In this document: piece after piece, positions 1-7,792 of the stretch | Layout: each line of letters begins with the position of its first letter | Numbering within the stretch: position 1 is the first letter of the stretch | Assembly: GCA_900320245.1 (NCBI GenBank) | Contig: ONRP01000017.1 | Location: forward strand, 1-47,678 | From: an uncultured Prevotellaceae bacterium | Lineage (GTDB): Bacteria; Bacteroidota; Bacteroidia; Bacteroidales; Muribaculaceae | Length of the DNA stretch: 47,678 nucleotides | Direction of reading: 5' to 3' | Notes under the pieces: generated by a model | What the model saw: the letters and a program-made list of their open reading frames with translations, nothing else | What the model was told of the DNA's origin: nothing | The model's database searches: none | Position numbers and translations under genes: made by a program

Positions 1-265
1 TAAAAAAGGTGTCGGCAGTTCAAAGAACGGCCGCGAGAGCGAAAGCAAACGCCTCGGCGTGAAGATTTTTGGTGGTCAGTTTGCCAAGGCCGGTAACATT
101 ATCCGCCGTCAGCGCGGTACCCAGCACCGTCCTGGCAAGAACGTTGGCATGGGCAAGGACCACACCCTCTATGCTCTGGTTGACGGCACTGTAGAGTTCC
201 AGCACCGCGCTGGTCACACCTACATCAACGTGATCCAGGACACTCCCAAGGAGGAACAGAACTAA
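1..265 (+). CDS. rpmA: 50S ribosomal protein L27, 5' end cut by window
   Basis: Reads from the window edge in frame from base 2 and ends at TAA 263-265, giving 87 visible residues. [13 protein letters not shown] and the later GKDHTLYAL and GHTYINV stretches are typical of bacterial L27, a small basic protein of the large ribosomal subunit whose N-terminus reaches towards the peptidyl-transferase centre. About three N-terminal residues (probably M-A-H) lie outside the window. rplU, its usual partner, would be upstream. A strong terminator follows 30 bases after the stop, so L27 is the last gene of its transcript. The identification is secure. Confidence 0.97.
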   Translation, partial: KKGVGSSKNGRESESKRLGVKIFGGQFAKAGNIIRRQRGTQHRPGKNVGMGKDHTLYALVDGTVEFQHRAGHTYINVIQDTPKEEQN

Positions 266-296
266 AAAAGGAATTTAATCCCAACCCTAAGGGACG

Positions 297-336
297 GGGT
301 GAGCGCCACGATGTGGTGTTCACCCTCGTTTTTTTT
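297..336 (+). terminator. Rho-independent terminator after rpmA
   Basis: A 13-bp stem with G-U wobbles (297-309 with 313-325) and a 3-nt loop is followed by an eight-T run at 329-336. Confidence 0.85.
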
Positions 337-348
337 AGGTATCAACTC

Positions 349-379
349 TTGAAAGTTCAAATAATTATGTATATCTTTG
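349..379 (+). promoter_or_regulatory. Bacteroides-type promoter for the 460-1617 gene
   Basis: TTG at 349-351, a 20-nt spacer and TATCTTTG at 372-379 match the TTG-N19-21-TAnnTTTG promoter of Bacteroidota. Transcription would start near 386, leaving a leader of about 75 nt. Confidence 0.75.
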
Positions 380-459
380 CCTACGCAAAACCATAGATAT
401 CAGTCCTCAACAGGCAAATACATTTTCCCTAAATATCAACCAATAAAACTTTATTCAAG

Positions 460-1617
460 ATGAAAGCAAGAACTATCAAGACATTACTGGTTGCCGCCAT
501 CACCATGGCAGCAATGAGCGTGTCCACGACAGCCAATGCCCAGTTGGGCGGCCTGGTCAACAAGGCCAAGAAGAAAGCCGAGCAGGTCGTTGAGAAGAAG
601 AAAGAGGATGTCAAGAAAGACGCCAAGAAGGCGAAAGAAGAGGCCAAGATGAGTGCCCTTGAAACCCAACGTCCTCCCCTGCCCTGGGTCATGGACCCGA
701 ATGGCACGTACAACGGCGTCGGCATGGAGGAGTTTGTGGATCGCATGGTCGAGATGGACATCACCGAGGACGGGTTGAAAGAACTCAGGAGCCAGTTGGA
801 TGCCCGTTTCAAGCACAACCATGCGCTCGACAAGATCAACTCCGGACCAGATTATGACGTAAAACTCTGGGAAAGTATCCAGAAAGAGAATGAACGCTAT
901 TGGCAATTCTATGACAAAATCAGTTCCTGGACCCTCGTCTTGATCAACAGCACGAAAGTCACTGAAGATGCTAATGGCGCTGTGAGCGTTTCAACCAAAG
1001 GGAGCCTGATGACGGCGAACAAGTACCGTGCAAAAGGTTCGGCTCAAGGCATCACTCTAGTGAGTCGTAATGGAAAATATGTCTTCGCCACCCTCGGGGG
1101 ACAAGGTTCCTTCCTGAACGCTGCGGACCTGGAAGGTGCCAAGAAATGTGCCAAGCAGATGCACCTGTTCCAGATTTTCACCAAGGACACCCCTCAATTG
1201 TGGGATGAACTCGGCGAGAAGTACAGTAATACTCAAAAATACATGTACTACAATCAGAATGTATATGCCAATGCAGCAGATCAAGCCATCGCGAATAACA
1301 CGCCCGAGAATATCGACTACAAGCCCATGCCCAAGGCCGGCTCGATGCACGCCAAGTTCAAAGCCGAGGCTCTTGCCATCGCCAAGGCCGACGACCCCAA
1401 TGTCCTTGACGTCATCATCACCAGCAACGACTGGGATGTCGTGATGAAGGGTATCGTGCCCGAGCGCCGCAATATCTACGGCTACATCGTCACCAAGGAC
1501 GAACTCGGCAAGAAATGCTCAGAACGCGTGTGGACCCAGAAGTATCAGGGCAACAACAACTACGGCAAACTGAAAGCCGGAGGCGTGGGCGTCTCGAGCG
1601 ACTTCTACGTTAAGTAA
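460..1617 (+). CDS. Exported Lys/Ala-rich protein of unknown function
   Basis: 385 aa. The first 28 residues form a signal peptide (basic start, hydrophobic core, TTANAQ cleavage region). Residues 30-65 are a very Lys/Glu/Ala-rich stretch (KKAEQVVEKKKEDVKKDAKK) likely to form a charged helix or coiled coil. The rest is a mixed globular region beginning around PWVMDPNGTYNG. No catalytic motif was recognised and I cannot assign a family. It has its own promoter (349-379) and ends just before a heptamer repeat array and a shared terminator, so it is probably monocistronic. The periplasmic or outer-membrane-facing location is inferred from the signal peptide only. Confidence 0.85.
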   Translation: MKARTIKTLLVAAITMAAMSVSTTANAQLGGLVNKAKKKAEQVVEKKKEDVKKDAKKAKEEAKMSALETQRPPLPWVMDPNGTYNGVGMEEFVDRMVEMDITEDGLKELRSQLDARFKHNHALDKINSGPDYDVKLWESIQKENERYWQFYDKISSWTLVLINSTKVTEDANGAVSVSTKGSLMTANKYRAKGSAQGITLVSRNGKYVFATLGGQGSFLNAADLEGAKKCAKQMHLFQIFTKDTPQLWDELGEKYSNTQKYMYYNQNVYANAADQAIANNTPENIDYKPMPKAGSMHAKFKAEALAIAKADDPNVLDVIITSNDWDVVMKGIVPERRNIYGYIVTKDELGKKCSERVWTQKYQGNNNYGKLKAGGVGVSSDFYVK

Positions 1618-1618
1618 G

Positions 1619-1709
1619 AGAGAAGAGAGAAGAGATAAGAGATAAGAGAGAAGAGATAAAAGATAAGAGAGAAGAGAGAAAAGATAAGAGAGAAGAGAGA
1701 AGAGATAAG
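1619..1709. repeat. Heptamer tandem array AGA(G/T)AA(G/A), 13 copies
   Basis: Starting two bases after the TAA of the preceding gene, 13 consecutive 7-bp units read AGAGAAG or AGATAAG with a few AGATAAA/AGAGAAA variants. A small palindrome (CTATAG-GAG-CTATAG, 1715-1729) follows. The same heptamers recur at 27059-27093. Confidence 0.9.
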
Positions 1710-1742
1710 AGATTCTATAGGAGCTATAGATAATCTACAAAT

Positions 1743-1784
1743 AAACAAGAGGCTATAGGGGGATTCCTCTATAGCCTCTTGTTT
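1743..1784. terminator. Bidirectional terminator between convergent genes
   Basis: A 15-bp perfect stem (1744-1758 with 1769-1783) that can extend by three more pairs is flanked by A's on the left and T's on the right. It can serve both the plus-strand gene ending at 1617 and the minus-strand gene ending at 1784, whose TAA overlaps its edge. Confidence 0.85.
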
Positions 1785-2236
1785 TAGTATTCCTCGGCCT
1801 CGACGTCGATGATGCGGGGGTCATCGGGGGCGACATGCCAGGGGGCGACATTGGTGCCGCTCGGGCGACTGTTCTGCGGCGCTCCGAACCACTGATCGAC
1901 ACGGGCTCGAGCCTTGGCCTTGATATCGGGGGTGATGTACTTCCTCAGCGAGAAGACCGCCCAGGCCAGGGCCAGAATGTCGTCGGTAAAGCCGAGCCCC
2001 AAGATGGCGTCGGGGATGAAATCCAGCGGCAAGATGAAGTAGCCCAAGGCACCAAACACCTTGATCTTGAGGCTTGTCGGCACAGCGGGGTCGCGAGCGA
2101 CGTAATAGAGCACAAGCACATGGTAAACCGCCTTGCGGCCCACCTTGCCGGCCACCTTCTTCAACTTGCGCCACAAGGCCGACTCGTTGAAGTGGGAGGC
2201 ATAGCCATCGAAAGCAAAAGTTCTAGCGTTAGTCAT
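1784..2236 (-). CDS. YkvA family (DUF1232) small membrane protein
   Basis: About 150 aa from ATG 2236; an in-frame ATG at 2245 would add three residues, and reading further upstream only runs into gldE. The central block AVPTSLKIKVFGALGYF followed by PLDFIPDAI and GFTDDI is the DUF1232/YkvA signature, a short domain with one or two hydrophobic helices. The acidic tail DDPRIIDVEAEEY is free of motifs. It lies 58 bp downstream of gldE on the same strand and probably shares its transcript. The family's biochemical role is unknown; membrane association is inferred from the hydrophobic helices. Confidence 0.85.
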   Translation of the reverse strand: MTNARTFAFDGYASHFNESALWRKLKKVAGKVGRKAVYHVLVLYYVARDPAVPTSLKIKVFGALGYFILPLDFIPDAILGLGFTDDILALAWAVFSLRKYITPDIKAKARARVDQWFGAPQNSRPSGTNVAPWHVAPDDPRIIDVEAEEY

Positions 2237-2294
2237 TGGAAACATCACTATAATGGTTTGTACTGCAACCATCATAGCAAAAGCCGTGCCAACT

Positions 2295-3647
2295 TCACTT
2301 GCCGGCCGTCTCGGCGGCATCCTTGACTGTGATTTTGATTTTGGCGATGCGGTGCTTAATGACCTTGACAACGATGAAGGTGAAGCGCCCGTAGTTGACG
2401 ACCTCTTTCTCCTTGAGGAAATCGCCCTTGAGGTCGAGCAGGAAGCCGGCAATCGTCTCGGCCTCCTCGGCATGCTCGCCGAGTTCCTCCTCGTCGATGT
2501 CGAGGGTGCGGGCAAAGTCGCTCAGCAACGTCTTGCCGTCAAATATCCAGGTATCCTTGCTGATGCGGTTATAGAATTTCTCCTCGGTGTCATACTCGTC
2601 GTTAATTTCGCCGACGATTTCCTCGAGCACGTCCTCGAGGGTGGCAATGCCCTGGGTGCAGCCATACTCATCGACGATGATGGCCATGTGCATCTTCTTG
2701 CGGCGGAAGTCCTCGAGCAGGTCGTCGAGCATGCGTGTCTCGGGCACGAAATAAGCGGGGCGCATGAGTGTCTGCCACTTGAAGGTGTTGTCCCTGTTGC
2801 CGATATAGGGCAGCAGATCCTTGGCATAGAGGATACCCTTGATGTTGTCGGGGGTCTCCTCGTAGACGGGCATACGCGAGTAGCCGGTCTCGATGACCTT
2901 GCGGACGACCTCGTCGAAGTCGTCGTCCTGGTCGATGTCGACAACGTCGACACGGGGGCGCATGATGTCGCTGACGGTCTTGTCGCCGAACGAGAGGATG
3001 CCCTCGAGCAGTTCCTTCTCGTCGGGGTTCTTGACCTCGCTCACCTCGAGGGCGCGCGTGAGGTCATCGACCGAGAGTTCCTCGGTCTGCGAAGGCACGA
3101 CCTTGTTGACCAGGCTCGTGCTGCGCACCAGCAAAGCGGTGAGCGGCGAGAATATCTTTACGGCGGCCTTGAGCGGTGCCGAGGCCATCGCAGCGAACTT
3201 CAGGTTGAAATTGGTGGCATACAATTTGGGAATCACCTCGCCGAAGAGCAGGATGAGGAAGGTGAGAATGATGGTCTGGACGATGAAGTTCAGCACCGTG
3301 CTGTGAAACTCGAATATCTGATTCATTGCGAAGTTCAACACGATGGCAATCATGATGTTGACCAGGTTGTTGCCCACCAGGATGGTGGCCAGCAACTTCT
3401 CGGGCTTGGCCAGCAGTTCCCTCACGCGTTCACGCCGGTGTGTGTCCTCGATGTCGTCGATGTCATCGGGGCGCAACGAGAAATAGGCAATCTCGCTGCC
3501 CGAATTAAAAGCCGACAGGAAAAGTCCAAATACGGCGACAATGATGGCTATGATGCTGCCCAATGTGGGCGTGTTGAAAGTGACAAGCGGCTGGGGGCTT
3601 GCTAAACAGAGTACCGATAACAGGCACGATAACGGGTCAGGGTCCAA
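2295..3647 (-). CDS. gldE: GldE-type CNNM/CorC (hemolysin-family) membrane protein
   Basis: 450 aa from a TTG start at 3647. There is no ATG in the first 100 codons, and the start MDPDPLS resembles the N-terminus usual for GldE. Residues 1-140 form the DUF21/CNNM transmembrane domain (FNSGSEIAYFSL, then LFGEVIPK). Two CBS domains follow (about 215-275 and 280-335, with DIMRPRVDVV and VDEYGCTQGIATLEDVLEEIVGEI), then a CorC/HlyC C-terminal domain (about 350-440). Proteins of this group are linked to gliding or type 9 secretion in some Bacteroidota and to Mg/Co ion export elsewhere; the substrate here is unknown. It is driven by the promoter at 3677-3707 and followed by the YkvA gene. Confidence 0.92.
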   Translation of the reverse strand: MDPDPLSCLLSVLCLASPQPLVTFNTPTLGSIIAIIVAVFGLFLSAFNSGSEIAYFSLRPDDIDDIEDTHRRERVRELLAKPEKLLATILVGNNLVNIMIAIVLNFAMNQIFEFHSTVLNFIVQTIILTFLILLFGEVIPKLYATNFNLKFAAMASAPLKAAVKIFSPLTALLVRSTSLVNKVVPSQTEELSVDDLTRALEVSEVKNPDEKELLEGILSFGDKTVSDIMRPRVDVVDIDQDDDFDEVVRKVIETGYSRMPVYEETPDNIKGILYAKDLLPYIGNRDNTFKWQTLMRPAYFVPETRMLDDLLEDFRRKKMHMAIIVDEYGCTQGIATLEDVLEEIVGEINDEYDTEEKFYNRISKDTWIFDGKTLLSDFARTLDIDEEELGEHAEEAETIAGFLLDLKGDFLKEKEVVNYGRFTFIVVKVIKHRIAKIKITVKDAAETAGK

Positions 3648-3676
3648 AATTGATGTTGTATTGTTGAATAATGCGA

Positions 3677-3707
3677 CAAAGGTAGTGCATTTTTAATGAA
3701 TGCACAA
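3677..3707 (-). promoter_or_regulatory. Promoter of gldE
   Basis: On the minus strand TTG (3707-3705), a 20-nt spacer and TACCTTTG (3684-3677). The predicted start of transcription is near 3670, leaving a short leader ahead of the TTG start codon at 3647. Confidence 0.75.
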
Positions 3708-3750
3708 TACTTTGAGCCTTATGTTTTTGATATTAACAATGATATCCCCG

Positions 3751-4647
3751 TTACTGCATGGGCTCGACCGTGTAGCCGCGGTCACGCAGCAGTTGCAGCA
3801 CGCCCTGCGGTCCGGGCAGGTGGCCGGCACCAACGCACACCAGGCAGGCACGCTCGGGCATCATCTCGACGAGTTTGGGCACCCATGCACGGTTGCGCTC
3901 ATAGAGCAGCGCATCAAGAGCCTCCTCCTTGTCCTCGCCCTCGGTGCTCTCGGTAATCACCGTCAAGATGCGGTCGAGGTTCTGGGTCGCATAGGCCTCG
4001 CTGAGGGCTACCGACTGCTCGAGGAATTTATCATCCTGCTTGCAAGCCTCGAGCAAACCCTCGGCCTGCTCGGTCAGCGGCGTGTTGAACAGCAGGTCGA
4101 TCTGCTCCTGCAGGGTCTCTAAGCCTGCCGACGGCTTTCCAAGGGCATTGGCGCGCTCCTGCACGGCCACGTCGATGAGGTTGTTGGCGTCGAAGTTGGG
4201 GAAATACTTGAGGGCCTGCATGGCCTGCAGTTGGGTGCTGATGGCGTTAGGCTTCAGCATCTTCATCTGGCTGAGTTTCACGCCCATGGCACCGAAATAC
4301 TTATCGAACACCTGCTCCACGATGGCATATTCCTCGGGGGTGAAGAGTTTGTCGAGCGTACTGTCGGCCGGAGCCATCATGTGCTGAGCCATGCGCATCT
4401 GTGCTTCCTGGCCCATCAGGCTGTCCTTCTCAATCTCACCCACGACGATGTCGCAGCCCTCGAGGGCAATGTCCATTCCGGCGATTTCGTCAATCATCGA
4501 AGCGGGAGCCATGTGGTGGGTTCCCATAATGTAACTGGGCCTTGCCAAACCGTTGCCGCTCACTTTCCACAACAGTTGAGCCTGAGCCGCGACGGCAAGC
4601 AGACACAGAGCCAAAATCAGCGAGAATCTTTTCATAGTCATTTTCAT
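3751..4647 (-). CDS. TraB/GumN family exported protein
   Basis: 298 aa from ATG 4647 (MKMTMKRFS; ATGs at 4641 and 4635 are alternatives, and a longer reading to 4680 lacks support). A signal peptide ends at AAQAQ. YIMGTHHMAP near the start and VCVGAGHLPGPQGVLQLL near the end are the paired motifs of the TraB/GumN fold, whose conserved GTHH and GxxH histidines and acidic residues suggest a metal-dependent hydrolase (Tiki-like protease relatives). The substrate is unknown. A weak -7 box lies at 4668-4675. It is separated by about 300 bp from the C69 peptidase gene, so it is probably a single-gene transcript. Confidence 0.9.
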   Translation of the reverse strand: MKMTMKRFSLILALCLLAVAAQAQLLWKVSGNGLARPSYIMGTHHMAPASMIDEIAGMDIALEGCDIVVGEIEKDSLMGQEAQMRMAQHMMAPADSTLDKLFTPEEYAIVEQVFDKYFGAMGVKLSQMKMLKPNAISTQLQAMQALKYFPNFDANNLIDVAVQERANALGKPSAGLETLQEQIDLLFNTPLTEQAEGLLEACKQDDKFLEQSVALSEAYATQNLDRILTVITESTEGEDKEEALDALLYERNRAWVPKLVEMMPERACLVCVGAGHLPGPQGVLQLLRDRGYTVEPMQ

Positions 4648-4667
4648 TTTTGGATTTAACGAATGAA

Positions 4668-4675
4668 CAAAGTTA
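4668..4675 (-). promoter_or_regulatory. -7 box for the TraB/GumN gene
   Basis: TAACTTTG on the minus strand, 20 nt before the chosen ATG. No TTG lies at the proper distance, so only the -7 element is supported. Confidence 0.45.
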
Positions 4676-4772
4676 ATCAATATCTACCAAAAAGAGGGCA
4701 TCGGGAGGCGATTTTTGCCCAAAATCCCATAAAATGATGATAAAAACAGGTAAAAATGCCTCATTGTAGTGA

Positions 4773-4803
4773 TTGTGGGTCCCGTGAGGCGGTGGTAATT
4801 TTG
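4773..4803 (+). promoter_or_regulatory. Orphan plus-strand promoter
   Basis: TTG 4773-4775, a 20-nt spacer and TAATTTTG 4796-4803. It points away from the minus-strand gene on its left and has no plus-strand ORF downstream, but a terminator lies 80-110 nt further on. Confidence 0.6.
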
Positions 4804-4809
4804 CAGTGT

Positions 4810-4916
4810 GAAAAAGTGAATTAGTTATTAGTTGAATAATACAAGTCATCAAGCAAACAAGATTAAGTAAACAGATAAAAATGCCGCACCGATGTGATAT
4901 CGATGCGGCTTTTTTA
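4810..4916 (+). ncRNA. Candidate small RNA of about 105 nt
   Basis: The region between the promoter at 4773-4803 and the T-tailed hairpin at 4883-4915 is A/T-rich and contains no credible ORF. Promoter, short body and intrinsic terminator together form a typical unit for a trans-acting small RNA. The terminator also fits the end of the minus-strand C69 gene, so its presence alone is not proof. The promoter match is the independent evidence. No known RNA family was recognised. Confidence 0.45.
4883..4915. terminator. Bidirectional terminator
   Basis: An 11-bp stem (4883-4893 with 4899-4909, one G-U pair) and a 5-nt loop, with T4910-4915 on the plus side and A4877-4881 on the other. It ends the minus-strand peptidase transcript and the candidate small RNA. 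Confidence 0.85.
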
Positions 4917-4945
4917 GTTGCGGATGATTGTTCAACGCCAAGTGT

Positions 4946-6625
4946 TTACCACTCGGGCTCCTCGACTTTGAGCCTGTCGCCGCCGTTGGGACCCTTGACA
5001 ATCATGTCGTAATACTCCTGGTTGTAACCGGCAAAGGTGGGCGAAGCGGGCGTTCCGTACTCGTTGCGCTCAAACTTGCCGTCCTTCTCCTTCTTGATGT
5101 TACCGTCGAGATACTTGACAAAGAGGTACTCGCCCAGTTTCCTGTAACGTGCGGTAGCGTCCTGTCCAGCGTTGACCGAGTAGTTGGTCAGCAGGCGGAC
5201 GGCAGCAGCGCGGTCGGTAGTGAGCAGCGACGTGGCCTCGGCCTCGATGACCGACTGTTTCTTGGCAAAGTTATCCTCGATTTCGCCCTGTACCTTGCGG
5301 ATGTCGCCAATCATCTGTGAGTAGCGTGCATAGGCCTGGTTGGCCACCCAGTTGTTCACCCAGAAGGCGCAGTCCCAGTCGAGGGTGTACATGTCGGCCT
5401 TGCCCTGGCGGTAACTCTCGGGTACCTGGGTGATGCAGCAGTACATGGGCACAAAGACGGCCGTGTTGGCATCATCGACGCCAAACCAGAAGCAACCGCC
5501 TACCTCGTCGGGCATCCACGAGCGCATCTGCGACACAAACACCCATCCGGTCTGCTGTGTGGCGATAGCACGTTCCTGGCTGTACTTCACGCCGTCGACC
5601 TCAAAGTCCATGGGGCGCCAACGGTAGGGCACGCCATAGGCGGTGGTGGCACCGGGATCGACGGTCATGTCGAACGGCGTTCCCTCGAAGTGGTCGCGCA
5701 TCATGTTCTGCATATCGCGGACGCTGATCTTGCGGTCGGGCTTCACGTAGAGCGGCATCACGTCCTCATCGGCCCTGGTCTTGCCATAGATGAAGGGCAG
5801 GTAGGCATCCATACCCTTGTGGAAGCGGTTGAAGTAACTCCACACGCGGGCGTCGCAGCCACGCAGCGCGCCGGCATCAAACTTCTGATAAACGGGTGCG
5901 AAGGCGAAGTCGGCATCCTTGCCGCTGTAGAGGCCTTTCTTCTTGGCAAACGAGATGACGTCCTTGCTGTACATGACGTTCTTCTTGTCCTTCATGTCAA
6001 ACTTCCAGATGCGGGGGTTGTTGGCGTGTCCGGCAATGCAGTCGTCGGGGATGCGCACGGCTACCCAAACGGCACCGAGTTCGTCCGGTCCCTTGCCGAT
6101 CATGTCCATAATCCAAATCTCGTTGGGGTCACCAATCGAGAAGGACTCACCCTCGCTGGCATAGCCGTACTTGGCCACCAGTTCGGTCATCACCTTGATG
6201 GCCTCACGGGCGGTCTTGGAGCGCTGCAGAGCGATGTAGATGAGGCTGCCATAGTCGATGATGGACTTGCCGTTGAGGTCCCAGAGTTCCTCACGGCCGC
6301 CCCAAGTGCTCTCGGCGATGGTCACCTGGTGCTCGTTCATGTTGCCCACGACAGCATAGGTGTGGGGCACCTCGGGGATGGCACCCATGCGCTTGCCGCT
6401 GTCCCAGTCGATGATTTCGCGCATAGCGCCTGCGGGATGGTCGGCAGCGGGCAGATACTGCAAGTCACCGAAGAGGGTGTGGCTGTCGGCGGCATAGGTG
6501 ATGATGGTCGAGCCGTCGGCACTGGCGTTCTTGCCCACCAGCAGGTTGGTGCACGCATCGGCAGCAGTCCATCCGGCGATGGCCAGCAGAACAGCCGATA
6601 ACAGTTTGATTGAATAGTGCTTCAT
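4946..6625 (-). CDS. C69 family dipeptidase (PepD-like), exported
   Basis: 559 aa. A signal-like segment (residues 1-24) ends in AADA immediately before Cys25 in CTNLLVGKNASADGST. In family C69 this Cys is the N-terminal nucleophile of an Ntn-hydrolase fold, exposed by cleavage. Conserved blocks such as STWGG, the AREAI...YGYASEGESFSIGD region and WVFVSQMRSW are in place, and the length is normal. It cleaves dipeptides with broad specificity in known members, and should act in the periplasm here. It is the last gene of a seven-gene minus-strand run, 49 bp after its predecessor and with no separate promoter visible. Confidence 0.93.
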   Translation of the reverse strand: MKHYSIKLLSAVLLAIAGWTAADACTNLLVGKNASADGSTIITYAADSHTLFGDLQYLPAADHPAGAMREIIDWDSGKRMGAIPEVPHTYAVVGNMNEHQVTIAESTWGGREELWDLNGKSIIDYGSLIYIALQRSKTAREAIKVMTELVAKYGYASEGESFSIGDPNEIWIMDMIGKGPDELGAVWVAVRIPDDCIAGHANNPRIWKFDMKDKKNVMYSKDVISFAKKKGLYSGKDADFAFAPVYQKFDAGALRGCDARVWSYFNRFHKGMDAYLPFIYGKTRADEDVMPLYVKPDRKISVRDMQNMMRDHFEGTPFDMTVDPGATTAYGVPYRWRPMDFEVDGVKYSQERAIATQQTGWVFVSQMRSWMPDEVGGCFWFGVDDANTAVFVPMYCCITQVPESYRQGKADMYTLDWDCAFWVNNWVANQAYARYSQMIGDIRKVQGEIEDNFAKKQSVIEAEATSLLTTDRAAAVRLLTNYSVNAGQDATARYRKLGEYLFVKYLDGNIKKEKDGKFERNEYGTPASPTFAGYNQEYYDMIVKGPNGGDRLKVEEPEW

Positions 6626-6674
6626 TTTTCTCTTGTTTTTGATTTAGTTATTGTGAATGGAATGATTATCAGTG

Positions 6675-7181
6675 TCAGTTGCCCACCGGGACGTCATAGC
6701 CCGTGAGCCGGTAGGATACCTTGAAGGGAGTCGCCTGTTTGCGCGGCTGCGGCCCGGCATAGTAGTAGAAGAGGCGTTGCACGTCAAAGGACTTGACCTC
6801 GACGAGTTTGGTCTCGCCGGGCTTGAGGCTGACCGGCACGGTGACCGAACGCTGCGTGAGCAGTTCGCCGTTCATGGTCGTGTAACGCATCAGCAGCCTG
6901 ACGGCACTCATGCGGTGACGGGTGTTGTTGGTGATGAAGAACGACTCCTTGCTGTCGCTGGCCCGCTTGGCGAAGCCCTTGATGGTCACGGCAGCGGGGT
7001 CGACCGTCATGAGGCTGTCAGGGAGCAGGCCGTCCACCGTGTCGAGGACAGCGACCGGCACCTCGGTGCTGCGCAGGTTCTTGCGCGTGGAGCGCACGCG
7101 AGCCCCCATATCCAAGGTGCCCGCAACGAGCAGCAACAGGAGGGCCGACAGAGTCAAAAGCAATTTGCTGCTACGTCTCAT
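6675..7181 (-). CDS. Small exported or anchored protein, unknown
   Basis: 168 aa from ATG 7181, which overlaps the TGA of the upstream gene by one base (TGATG), implying coupled translation; a GTG at 7184 is the alternative. A hydrophobic N-terminal segment (KLLLTLSALLLLLVAGTL) is a signal peptide or anchor. The remainder (IKGFAKRASDSKESFFITNNT, SLKPGETKLVEVKSFD) has the look of a beta-sandwich, similar in flavour to immunoglobulin-like or chaperone folds, but no family was recognised. Position and overlap tie it to the 7181-7780 gene. Confidence 0.8.
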   Translation of the reverse strand: MRRSSKLLLTLSALLLLLVAGTLDMGARVRSTRKNLRSTEVPVAVLDTVDGLLPDSLMTVDPAAVTIKGFAKRASDSKESFFITNNTRHRMSAVRLLMRYTTMNGELLTQRSVTVPVSLKPGETKLVEVKSFDVQRLFYYYAGPQPRKQATPFKVSYRLTGYDVPVGN

Positions 7182-7780
7182 CACAGGTAACGAATGCGGT
7201 TAAACTTCTTGTTTCCAACACCTTCGGGATAGATTTTGCGGAATCCCACGGGCAGTCGCTCGCCCGTTTTTTCGGGAACGATGCTCACGGCATTGAACAG
7301 CGTCGGCAGGAACCGGGCGACGTTGAGCCTGACCTTGACCTTCCAGTGTGGCGGGTCGAAGGTGAGCGTTGTCGCCGCATCGTCGAGCGTGGCGACGCAC
7401 TCCAGAGGCTTGATGAGCGTCACGCGGTCGCGCTGGCTATAGAGCCATAACTGGTACTTGCTGTCGACAGCCGTGGCGGCGATATATCCGATGACCGTCC
7501 CCGGCATGACGTTGATGTCGGGGGACTCGAGCAAGATGATGCGGTAGCCGATGTTGTGCTTGCCGTGATAACGCTCGATGCCCAAGGTCATCTCCTCGTT
7601 GGGATAGTACCAGATGCCCTCGAGCGGCTGCATGTCGGTCTCATCGAGACGCGCCCGCATCGAGTCCACGTCGAGTCCGTCGATGACGACCGACTTTTTG
7701 GGCACCACCCCACCCTTTGCCAGCGCCACCAGGGGCATCAGCAACAGCAGGGGGACGATGAGTGCGACATGGAGTTTCAT
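7181..7780 (-). CDS. Small exported protein, unknown
   Basis: 199 aa with a clear signal peptide (MKLHVALIVPLLLLMPLVALA). The body includes MQPLEGIWYYPNEEMTLGIER, which resembles the opening of small lipocalin-like or DUF-type periplasmic domains where LEGIWxxP is frequent, but the match is too short to name a family. It lies 12 bp after the DUF3078 gene and overlaps the next gene by one base, so the three are very likely co-transcribed. A role at the cell envelope is inferred from context only. Confidence 0.8.
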   Translation of the reverse strand: MKLHVALIVPLLLLMPLVALAKGGVVPKKSVVIDGLDVDSMRARLDETDMQPLEGIWYYPNEEMTLGIERYHGKHNIGYRIILLESPDINVMPGTVIGYIAATAVDSKYQLWLYSQRDRVTLIKPLECVATLDDAATTLTFDPPHWKVKVRLNVARFLPTLFNAVSIVPEKTGERLPVGFRKIYPEGVGNKKFNRIRYL

Positions 7781-7792
7781 CGGCAGGGCTTA

